A DNA stretch of 64,000 bases from Chamaea fasciata (taxonomy: Eukaryota > Chordata > Aves > Passeriformes > Sylviidae), in contig JARCOQ010000001.1 of NCBI GenBank assembly GCA_029207755.1, positions 92,739,637-92,803,636 on the forward strand, in the 5' to 3' direction. Below the pieces are notes generated by a model. The model was not told where the DNA came from. It worked only from the letters and a program-made list of their open reading frames with translations, and ran no database searches. Position 1 is the first letter of the stretch. Each line of letters starts with the position of its first letter. The position numbers and the translations under genes are program-made. This document shows, piece by piece, positions 35,701 to 45,934 of the stretch.

Positions 35701-38080
35701 ATCTCCTTCTTCTTCCTCTTCTCTTCCTGTCTTTTGAATTTGTTTATTCTTTTGCATACCACCTGAGCCAGAGTGAGTATTGCTAGGCTGGAGCTCCAGT
35801 TGATACGGAAAAACCTGTGTCAGGACACAGAGCAGGAAAGTCTCCTTTTGTAGGGTTTAATAGTTTGTAATTGCCAAGAAGGCTATAGTAGCAGAAAAAT
35901 GACAAAAATTGGTCTGCTCATCCTGCTAATTCCCCAGCTCTCTGTGCTTTCTTTCTACACAGGACACCTGTAAAACTAGATCTGAACTGTGCTGTCATTC
36001 GCAGCCCAATCTATATCTGCCCATCTACCCTCCTTCTCTCCTTTGAGATTACCTTGCATTTTAAATCAATGCCAATTGATTAAATGGGGTTGTGATGCTC
36101 AAGATAAACAAGCAGTTAAGGGTAGGCTGTCTATGTTTGAGCTTTCTGTATGGATTTCACTGTCACAACCACTTGAAACAAGGACCATTGGATTCTTACC
36201 TGAATAATAACACTCTGGAAGCTGACTTGAAAAGAACTGTGGTCAGAAATGAATAATCGCTGAATTAAAAATCCAGCGGCTTGATGAATTAAAACCACAC
36301 TGCACCAGGTAACAAATGGAATGGAGAGAGCTCTAACTATCAGTTGGTCATCTGTGTTTGAAAACAAAGGACTAAATCATATGGTCATAACCTTCTTCAG
36401 TAGTTTTACGTCACAGCATGGATTTCTGTGCCTAGCTGTTGTGTAACAGCTTATATGTACATCTTTTCCCTTGGTGATATCCTTTATATAATATAACTTA
36501 CAGGCCATGAAACTTTAAAATTTTAAATTGAAACTTTTTTATTAAGTCTTAAGTTTGATGTGATGTGGGTTGTCATAATGGTATCTCAAACTCTGCTTAA
36601 AAGAAAATTTTACCTTATGTATTTATGCAGCCCTTTCTTCAAATTTTGTGGTGGTGTTTGGTGACATTCCCAGAATTTGTAGCCATCTTGATTTCCATGT
36701 CAGGAAAAAAATGACAAGTCTGAAACCCTATTACTTCTCTTCATGTTTTCTTACAAGCAGCTAGAGTCAGCTACTGTTGTACTGACTCTAATAGCACATT
36801 CATTCCATAAAATACAAGTTATATTTTGTAATACATTTTCGTCATGGGTTCTTCAGTTTATGTTGTCTGTGATTGTGGTGCAAATAAAACTTCAGTTTGT
36901 AATAGTAGCTTCTATGTAATTTTACATTTGCCAGAAAAACCATGGGGAACTTGTATAAGATCTCTTTTAGTTGTCTTCCGTGTGAATAGGGGCCTATGTC
37001 TTTTCCCCCTCTTTTATACTGCATCCTGACCTTCTACATAAACTGTTGATGAGGTGTCTTTCATCTCTGCTGCACCTTGGAGTTTATATTTAGCATCTCT
37101 GCACATAAACATATCCTGTTCCTCGCCATCCTTGAACACCCACCACAAACTTCCTCTGCCTTTATCACTGTCATGTTCCTTCAAACAACTGCTAGCTATT
37201 TTAGTCTTTTCTTTTTGGTACACCCTAACAATTCTGCAGCTTGCTCTTTTTCTCATGAAAATGTTCCCACAGAGGTGATTTCCTTTTATTTTTGGGGTTT
37301 TTTTTTTCCGATTCTGATACTCAGTGAAGGAAGTCCTGCTTGTTCTTTTTGCTCTTCTTCTCGACTCCATTCACATGGTGCTATAAGGTGGTACTGCCTT
37401 CTTCATGGTGCCCCAGTTTTCCAGAGGGACACTACACTTATGGACATAGAGTGGAACAGTAATGCGTAGGAAGGAAAAAGCTGCACTTTCATAGGTTTTC
37501 TCTAGGAGTGAGGGAGTTTCTATAGATTTTTTTCTCTTTAAATTTGTGCTTGCTTAAAAAAAAATGTGTTGCCTTAACAAGATGACAAGTCCTTGCAATC
37601 CTAGCATCACTAGAAGTTCTCTGAGTGGCAGAAGTACTTCACCTTTTTTTCTCAGAAGCTATGTCATGTTTCAGTGCTCTCCTAAGTCTCCCAAATGTCA
37701 TGTTATTTGGTTTTTTTCACACTCCTGGCCAACTCATCAGCACGGTCATTATCCAACCTCTAGAGCTGATCTACTTAACTCCTCATTAAAAAAAAAATGT
37801 TCAGCTCATCTCCTCTCACTGCTCTTCACTTGTCAACATGTTCTGCTTTTCCCCCTTTTATATGCATCCTTTTAGTTCTCAGTATTTGTCAATCATTATT
37901 TTTTACCCTGTGGTGCAGATTTCTTATGCTGCTCTTATTAACCATCTCAAGGTTGTTACGTACCACAGCATTTTTAGCTTACAGTATATATCTATATATG
38001 GAAATTTTGTTCTTGTTTATCCTTGAGCTTGAATGCTAAAGCCAAGGCATAATAGCATATTCAAATATATCTCATTGTTT
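35701..38080. other. unique sequence, no gene seen
   Basis: The region around 37014-37470 has frames of 118 (-) and 130 (+) codons open on opposite strands over the same DNA. Neither shows a recognisable domain, so both are probably chance. No repeat family is recognised. Confidence 0.5.
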
Positions 38081-38335
38081 GGTTGGGTTTTTTGTTTTGT
38101 TTTGTTTCTGAATATATTGTAATAAACATACTGCTATCATTTTGGAATAGTTCTCAAAAAGTTTTTCGTTGCACTTTTTCTGTAGAAATTGTTTTCTTGC
38201 TCGTCTACATGATTTAGTATTTCTTTAGAGAATCTATAATCCTACTTAAATGAAAAATTGTTAAAATTAAGCTTTCAAATAAAGAGACAGAATGTTTTTG
38301 GGTTTGTTTGGTTGGTTTTTTTTTTTACTTGGTTT
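38081..38335. repeat. two GT/T-rich low-complexity patches
   Basis: A (TTTTG)n patch lies at 38088-38107 and a TTTGGGTTTGTTTGGTTGG-type patch ending in T11 lies at 38294-38326. On the minus strand they read CAAAA- and CCAACC-rich, similar in style to the A/C tract at 45.8 kb. Confidence 0.8.
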
Positions 38336-41075
38336 ACTTTCATGCTGTGAAGCAGTTAAAATAAAAAAAAAAGGAGACAATTTTCCTAATTTTTTCCTCA
38401 ACAAAAAATGATGTAAGTTCAGTATGGAACATGCCATCCTTGTAATTTATTTCAAATACACAAGTAGCATTTTTAGCTGTATTTGTGTCCTTTACTGCAT
38501 TTCACTATGCCTTTATTATACTCTGCAAAGAGATGTGTGACCAGAATGATTCTTGAAACTGATGATAAGCTAGCCTGATGATAGGAGTAGATGCTTGATG
38601 ATGATTTGGACCATTGGGGAACAATGGGCAAGTGAATGAAAAGTGATTTTAAAAATAATTAGCAGTTTCTGATTTCTTATGTAGCACAATTGCTTGGCTT
38701 TTTTTCCCTATGCATAAAACATGTGGTTGTAGTTTGGGGGAACATCAGTGCCAACTATTAAATGCTGTCTATGAGAAGTTGGCTGCTGTGTGTTTGACTA
38801 GCCAGAAAATAAGTGGTAATGTTTGTGGCTGTCACCTGAACACAAGACCAACAAAGTTTCTAAGAAGTTGGAGTTTCTTGGTACCTGACAAAGATCAATT
38901 ATTTTTGATAAAAATTTGTCTTATTACTAGAAGTTGGAAACCTACTTTTCATCCCCTAAAAATTGATGATAGATTTTGAAGACTGCAAATGCATTAAGAA
39001 CAAAGCTAAGCATCCCAGGACTAGATAAGAAAAATTACAAAACCCCCAAAATATTCCAAAGCACTTTCAAAGGGATCCAGAACTTCTGTGATCTCTGTGT
39101 TCTGGTGGCTTTGGTTTCTCCAATACAGTGAGGTACTTTTATGCAGGAATCTTTTTTTACAAGGAGGTACCTCAAACATTTCTGCACTTAGCACACTGAA
39201 ATGTTAAAGTCGTGAGATTCTAGATACAGACTACCGTACTGGATCAAACTACTGACTAATTAGGAAAATTTTCCTGTGAAACCAATTTAGCTGAGCTCAG
39301 TTATAACTAGAGTGCAGTGGTTCTCATACTGATGTATCTGTGAACCTCATTTTTAAGTTTGTATTATCCGCTTTAGCCTAAGCAAGACAGAGCTGCTTTT
39401 GACCCTACAGAAGAATGAGAAATTAGGGGGAAGAAATATTATGATACACTTTATGCCCCTTCTACAGCCTTCTAATTTTCTGTTTGGATATTGGCTAAAA
39501 CTTAAAATCTGGTCTTCATTTTTAACAATCTGGAAAAAAAAGACACCAGAGACAATCTCACCCAGAGTAATTTGTTCTTTCATAATTTTCTATCTCACAG
39601 ACTGTTGTCTGTACAGGTGCTGAGCAGGAAAATGTGCTCAGAGAAAAGTTCTTGAAGGAAAGACACACTTATCCCAGTCAAGCCAACATTCTTGAAACCC
39701 CCTATGAAATCTCCACAGCAGAATATGATAATTTGATTATAACAGGAGTCTGCCTTAAAATAATTCCTGTCACAGTTAAAAAGTGAAGAATAATGAAAAA
39801 GGGGAGTGGAAATGATGGAGGACTATATTCTGACTACATCCATCACCTCTTAACTATACCTGTGTATTTAGGAATGCAATCAATGTCATAACAGCAACGG
39901 TCTTCATAGAGGCTGTGCATAATGAATCATTTAGGTCGACAATTTATTGAAGGCAACTGTTGGTTTCACTTCCTCATTTTTTTTCCTTAATATTCTAAAT
40001 ACTGCTGATGACGCGAGTTTTATGTTTAAGGGACAGCTAGCTGCACCAGAATAAGTAGTTCATTACTATAACTACACTGGGGCTGTGAAAAAGAAGAAAA
40101 AAAAAAATACTAGCCCAGAAAATGTCATGGGGGCTGAATTATTTTCTTCCTTCCCTGCCTTGCTCCAGAGTGGGAGCTACAAAGTGCTATATTGCTGTTT
40201 GCTATCACCTCACTGCAGGAACTCCCATTATTCATAGGAGAGCAGCTGAGGTCAATTCCGTGTGCTTTGTGGAAGGTACCCTACTATTCATCCCTTACAG
40301 TCTTCTAGACTGTGAGCTGCAGCAAATGGTTTAGGGAAACAGTCTATTCCATCTCCATGAGATATAGCTTGGACTTTGAGTTGACCTTGTGTTTCTTAGT
40401 GCAATCTCATGTATACTATAAGTAATATTTTTGAGCAGTCTTAAAAGTACAGGGTGAAACAGCAGCACTTTTTTAATCAAATAAAATTTAATCAAAATAG
40501 GAGAACAAAATATCAACTGCATTCTATAAAACTTCAAATACATTTGTATATGACAAAAGCCTGAGGGCTTTCACTGAAATTGCAACATAGTATATTCTTA
40601 GAAATTAGAGGGAAACTGGCCATACTTCAAAAGTCAACATAAAAGTGGAATGTCCTCCACATCAAACTGACATCCTAGTCTTGGAATACCTAGTGTGTTG
40701 CATGCAATGTTGTTTTCTAGTCTCTGTCTTTTCAGCCTCAATACTCTGATCAATAAATGCACACCTAGGCAGCCGTGGTGACAAAGGACAACCAACACCT
40801 TCCCTTCAGGTGTTTCATGTTGCATAGAGAGCATGAAATATCAGCTATATTTGTGCATCTTCCATTCAGTGGTGGGTACTTGTGAGCTCTGCTTTACCTT
40901 AGCATCAACTTAATAAAGGATTTTCAGGGCAGATGCAGGGAATTCTTTGCCAAACAGAGAAAATGTCCTGCAATTAATTTGATTAGTTATGAAAAAATTA
41001 TGAAATATCTTTAGCCCCTTAATTGAAAATCTGTAATAATTTTATCCTGTATAGAATTGAGTGTTCTCCCTGTTC
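38336..41075. other. unique sequence, no gene seen
   Basis: Mostly unique AT-rich DNA. An 89-codon frame at 38710-38979 (+) has several cysteines but no family motif I can name. No repeats are recognised besides A10 runs near 38361 and 40098. Confidence 0.55.
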
Positions 41076-41138
41076 TTTTTTGATGGGATGATCCAGAATC
41101 CTTAATGAATTCCTTTTAATGGGATGATCCTTAATCCT
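41076..41138. repeat. imperfect tandem duplication, about 33-36 bp period
   Basis: TTGATGGGATGATCCAGAATCC at 41080 (shared core GATGGGATGATCC) recurs as TTTTAATGGGATGATCCTTA about 36 bases further on, both followed by an AATCC word. It is a small decayed duplication. Confidence 0.65.
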
Positions 41139-42940
41139 GCAGTGAAACTACAGACAAAGAGTGTTAGGGTTTTCTTTTCTATTTTATTCAAGACTGCAAA
41201 ACATCTCATTCAGTCAACAAAGTGAAATGGCTGACTGAGGACATGAAAACATATTTCAACATTAACAGCTCAGGAGAGAATTTCACAGTACTTAGTAAAG
41301 CTTGCTGAACTGTTAATTTTCCTGGAGCAGTTTAAGCTCCACAGGAGCACTGTTTCTTCCCTTTGGCCATATCTACTTTGCTTTTCATCAGTAATGCACA
41401 ATCCTAAATCCATTATACCTACCTACATTAAGCTTTGCTCTTGCATTGCATTAAAACCCATATGAAATATTCATTAGAAGGTGGAAAATGGACACACAGT
41501 CCCTTCTTAAAGCAAATGGAATTTTACTACCTCATCTGGAATTATATGGTCATATTAATCCTTCAGGTATGTCTCTGCATCTCACAGAACTTAAAGGTAT
41601 AGGAGGATTACCCTTTATTTTTAAAATGTTATAAATCATCTGCCTTTGAAAAAATTAATTGCTAAATTTATTCTTAACATGCAGTTTTTGTAGGAAAAAA
41701 GAAGAAAAAGTCTCAGGCTGAAAATCCAGACCTTTTGGAGAGTGAATGTACAAAATATGGATTAGCACTCTGACGCTGTAAATATTTTCGAAAGGTGGAA
41801 GAGGGAACTATCAGAAGTTAATACCCCAGGTATGTCTGATCCTGTGTGATTTTATTCATGTGAGAAGCGGAAATGTATTACCTTTCAAATGTAAGTCCTA
41901 TTTCCACTCTCTGCCTTGGTGGTTGAAATGGGTTCTTTTAAAAGTAAATATTGTTTGCTCTTGAGTTAAGCCCCCTCCACCTGGGTGAACTGCGTAGGCA
42001 ATTTGCCTTGTAGTGGCTACATCACATTTCACTGAGCTCAAGGTAAAGATCTTTCATTTACTTCAGATCCGGGCCATCATATTTTTTAGTATTACACAGT
42101 AGTTGTACAGGTTGATCAGCTCTCACATGTGTCTATTTTATTCCTGTGTCATGTCTAAACAGCACCAGTGTCCCTGCAGTGACTCCTCAAGGAGTTCAGG
42201 CTCTGGATTTAATGTGGCTGGAAGTGACTTGGTGTTGACTGGTTCTATGCCATGTGTATATTTTCTACTTTCCTTGATCTATAGAACAATTCAGATCAAA
42301 TACTTCACCAGACCAGGTGTGTGGTGTTGTATTAAGTGGTAGAGTAGGTCACTTTCCCTTAGCAGAAATTGCTGTATACTTTGCCTTTCAGATTTTTGTG
42401 ACTGAAGTCTAAGACTTTCCAGTGGAGTGCTGGATGTGTTTCAAGTCCATCAGTAGCTGACTTGTGTATATGGCAAATTTGCTTTTGGTATCACAGTGTG
42501 GAAAGCCATGTTGGTAACTTTCTCATAAAACCACGGGCAAGTCCATTTAGCATATTTCTTTTTGTCAGTTATTTAAATATGTAATTTAAATGATTCCTTT
42601 TGCATTTGAGATAATGCAGTAAGTGCTGCTCATACCAGGAGTATTTGGTCTTGTGAGAAACTTTCTGATGGGGGAAGAAAGATAACATATACCCTTGCTA
42701 TGAAGAAGCATTATTATGTTAAAAGAAGTGTGAGTACCCCCTGAAGTGTCCTTTAACGATAATGATAATGACCCAATAATGGAATATTTTTATCATAATC
42801 TTGTTATTAGTTCACAGAACTGAAGTTTAATGATACATTACTTTTTATTTGGATGCACTCATAGACCTTATTCTTGTAAACGTTCAACATCATGCTGTGT
42901 CTCATTAACCTGTGATCACTGATGCAAGAACTTGTCCATA
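41139..42940. other. unique sequence, no gene seen
   Basis: Unique DNA up to the LTR boundary. No gene, RNA or repeat is recognised. Confidence 0.55.
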
Positions 42941-43374
42941 TGTGGGAGTATTGGGGTTTGAGTGACAAGGTTTGGGTAACTAGAGGGCTACAGGGGTGGG
43001 TTCTGTGAGAATCTGCCAGAAGGTTTGCCCTTGTCTGACAGAGCCAATGACAGCCTTGTCCAAGACAGACCCACTGCTGGCCAAGTCCAAGTCTCTCAGT
43101 GACAGCAGCAACACCTCTGTGATGACATATTTTTGAAGGGGAAAGAATTACTGTGCAGAAGTAATTTCCAGAGAAGGGAGGAGTGAGAACATGCGAGAGG
43201 AACAGCTTTGCAGACCTCCAGGTCAGTGCAGAAGGAGAGGGAGGAGTTTCTCCTACCAGAGCTGAGATTCCCCTGCAGCCCCTGGTGCAGACCATGGTGA
43301 GGCTGCTGTGCCCTGCAGACAGCCCACTGAGGTCCACGGGGGAGCAGAGATCCATCTGTAGCCCATGGAGAGAA

Positions 43375-43590
43375 GATCCCATGCTGGAGCAGGTTTCCTG
43401 GTAGGACTTGTGACCCTGTGGGGGACCCATGCTGGAGCAGCCTGTTCCTGGGTTACCGTGCCCTGTGGAAAGGGACCCAAATTAGAGAAGTTCATTAAGT
43501 GCAGTCTGTGGGAAGGACTCACATTGGAGCATGGAGGACTCTCTCCCATGGGAGGGTCCCCACATGCTAGGCCAGTGGAAGGACTTCTCT
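43375..43590 (+). repeat. degenerate tandem units inside the LTR
   Basis: Units beginning GATCCCATGCTGGAGCAG, GGACCCATGCTGGAGCAG, GGACCCAAATTAGAGAAG, GGACTCACATTGGAGCAT and GGTCCCCACATGCTAGG start at about 43375, 43422, 43473, 43515 and 43554, a spacing of 39-51 bases. Each pairs a GGACCCACG-CTGGAG-like word with a later CCGTGGGA-like word. In LTRs such arrays often lie in U3 as enhancer repeats, but here the array lies downstream of the apparent TATA box. Confidence 0.75.
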
Positions 43591-43782
43591 CTCTGAGGAG
43601 GAAATAGAGGCAGAAGCACCTGGGATGAGCTGACCCTAACCCCTATTCCCCTTCTTCCTGCACCACTTGGAGACAGGACATAGAGAATACGATTTAAGTT
43701 AAGCCCCAAAAGGAGGGAGGGATGGTGAAAGGTTGTTACAATTTGCTTTACTTCTTATTATTGTACTCTGATTTTGATTGGT

Positions 43783-43788
43783 AATAAA
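43783..43788 (+). terminator. LTR polyadenylation signal AATAAA
   Basis: A canonical AATAAA hexamer sits at the position expected for the R region of this LTR family. It could end transcription of RNA entering from the left. Use in the living genome is unproven. Confidence 0.55.
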
Positions 43789-43977
43789 CTAAATTAATTT
43801 CCCCAAATTAGTCTGTTTTGCCCATGATGGTAACTGTTGAGTGATGTCTCCCCATTCTTTATCTCAGCTCATGAGCCTTTCATGATATTCTCTCTCTCCT
43901 GTCTCTCCAGCTGAGGAGGGGAGTGACAAAGCAGGTTTTGTGGGCTCCTGGCTTCCAGCAAGGGTCAAGCCACTACA

Positions 43978-45694
43978 GTGGGAATCTACAAAATAGCTGC
44001 TGTGAAATAAATGCCTCAAAGTAGTATTAGGATTTTGTTTTCCCAGGGTGAGAGTGTGGGTTGTAGTAACCCTCTGTGCCAATGTTCTTATTCCACAGAA
44101 AAAGTGTCCACACAGGGACTTGTCCTGGAAGAAGACAGTAGCAACCAGCTACTCTAAGAGGAGTCATGAGTCAGGTTGTTGCTTGCTTCTGACAGCTGAA
44201 AAAGGGTTCATTTATCGTTCTTAAAGTCTTCCTTACCATGAATGGTCACATATCAACTAATTGCTTTGTTACAGAGCCTGGAAATTTATGTCATCTGTTA
44301 ATGTCAAACTTGATTCAGAAAACAGGAAATCTGAGGGTAGTGCAAATGTTTTCTCTAGTGGTTCTCAACAACTATGTTAAATATAGTCACATTAATGAAT
44401 AGCTTTTGTACTATGCAAATAATAAAGTACATACACACACAGACCTGCATGAATTGTGTAGCATTCACCTGCACCTAGCAATGAGTTACAAAGTGTCCTG
44501 TCCAAGTGGTGATGCTGCAGGATGGTTTTGGATGTTAAAATAAAATCCTGTTATTTTCTATTGACTTATAATTCCATAATTCATGTTATTCTTTTTGTTT
44601 TATGACCTGGTCCCTATTTATATCTAATTAAATACTGTAAAATAAATTAACTTTTCTCCTAAAAATGGACAGTTTTTGTCTCCCTCTGTGTCATAGCTTG
44701 GGCTTACCACTGAAAATTGTGCTGGATGTTTGGTGTTCAACACTTAATTGAAATTTATAAAACATTAATAGCTTCAGCATGCACTGTTCTCATGTTTGCC
44801 ACCTGCTCTTCTGCCTCTGAGTCTTAACTCAGAGCCAATACTTGCTCCTTTTTTCCTTCATAGACTTATGTCTAATAGATCCCAGGTGCAAATTTGTTTC
44901 AACGATTGAAATCTTACCTGAGTGGGTTTATCAGATTCAGCTTTAAAAGGGTGAGTGGTACTTTTGTACATAAACCCTCTGCTTACAGAATCTCTGAGTA
45001 AAGCCAGAAGAGAATCCGAGATTTCATGCTTTACTGACTGAGAAGTACTTTGCTCAGTCTCTAATTTTGGAAGGGAATACAATAACAGTAGTAATGTCCA
45101 TTCTTGTTCCTCACATTGTACAGCATTGTACATTTTAATGATTTGCTTGTTTCAGAACATGTTTTCTCCCAGTATAAGATGGATAAAGCAATTTAGGAAG
45201 CAAAGTGTTAGACTAGGAATGGTCCCATTGGTCAGAGGAGAAGTCTGACTCCTTCAGATCCCTCTGAAGGCTCTAGAAATAGCTCATGTGACATCCCAAT
45301 TTACTTTTATGTGACACAGAGACCATGACACACTTCTGGCTTGGAACATGAAATCATCTGAAACAGATCTACAGTAGTGTAATTGCAAGATATTTTTGTC
45401 AGACCTTTTCTTGGTCTCCTGAGCAGCAGGACTTTGTAATTTTTCTTTTTAAAAAGGAAATTTCATTTTTCTGGTTAAAATAATAAATTCAGCTTTGATA
45501 CTTCTTTATCTACCCTACTGGTTTTAATGAGTAGGCAGGTAATTATCTTGGGGTACAGACCCTAAAAAATCTTTAAATGCTATCCTGTTTAATATAATGA
45601 ACATTTCTGCAGAGGAAGCAGTAATATCTTCATGCTGAACATTAAGGGATGATAAATATTAGGTGGCCTGTAGAGCTGAATACTCTAAATACTC
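43978..45694. other. unique sequence, no gene seen
   Basis: No retroviral internal sequence follows the LTR. The rest is AT-rich and unique, with frames under 95 codons and no recognised motif. Confidence 0.55.
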
Positions 45695-45728
45695 TACTGA
45701 GTTCCATAGCTACCTATAGAACTCAGTA
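45695..45728. repeat. 34-nt near-perfect hairpin
   Basis: TACTGAGTTC (45695-45704) pairs with GAACTCAGTA (45719-45728) over 10 perfect base pairs. Inside them, one C/A mismatch is followed by ATAG pairing with CTAT and a 4-base loop CTAC. The whole structure has 14 of 15 possible pairs. It ends 27 bases before a strand-asymmetric A/C tract. No transposon end is recognised. Confidence 0.9.
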
Positions 45729-45755
45729 TCCTGTAGCTATCATTCTTCCATCCCT

Positions 45756-45934
45756 CAAAAAAAACCAAAAACAAAACAAAAACAAACGAACAAAACCCCA
45801 AAAAACCCCAACCAAACAAAACTAAAGAAAGCAAAACCCAAAAAAATCCCAAAACAAAATACAAAACAAACAAAAAAGACCCCACTTAAAACCCCACCAA
45901 AAACTCCAAACCCATCAACCAAAAAACTCAAACC
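45756..45934. repeat. A/C-only low-complexity tract, 179 bp
   Basis: By my count all but about 12 of 179 bases are A or C on the plus strand (about 4 G and 8 T). It is built from CAAAA, CCCCAAAA, CAAAC and CCAACC words with no fixed period. The minus strand is therefore G/T-rich with repeated GGG and GGGG runs, a composition that can favour G-quadruplexes. The antisense 63-codon frame (phenylalanine/leucine/glycine-rich) comes from this composition and is not a gene. Confidence 0.9.

Larger units (their letters stand above)
42941..43977 (+). mobile_element. solo LTR of an avian endogenous retrovirus, about 1 kb
   Basis: This matches by eye a long LTR that is common in bird genomes. The left end is TGTGGGAGTATTGGGGTTTG, and the right end reads GGGTCAAGCCACTACA, giving TG...CA termini. 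A TATA-like ACATATTTTTGAAG lies at about 43125-43138. The R/U5 part holds a canonical AATAAA (43783-43788) after TTTTGATTGGT. A run of degenerate tandem units fills about 43375-43590. No primer-binding site, gag, pol or env sequence adjoins it, so it is a solo LTR. No clear target-site duplication is visible. The 207-codon antisense frame (42807-43430) and its smaller companions are by-products of this GC-rich repeat. Its ERV class was not assigned. Confidence 0.88.

Noticed and set aside
37014..37469. Frames of 118 (-) and 130 (+) codons over the same DNA
   Set aside because: Both strands are open together and neither shows a domain, signal or splice context I can support.
42807..43430. 207-codon minus-strand open frame, the longest in the window
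   Set aside because: It lies antisense across the GC-rich 1 kb LTR. Long frames are expected there and the translation has no domain.
45694..45885. Minus-strand frame rich in Phe, Leu and Gly that looks like a membrane protein
   Set aside because: It is a translation of the G/T-rich strand of the A/C tract, so the hydrophobicity is a composition artefact.
45695..45934. Helitron 3' end (hairpin followed by CTRR)
   Set aside because: The hairpin is longer than usual and no CTRR terminus follows at the right distance. No Helitron protein or 5' TC end was seen.
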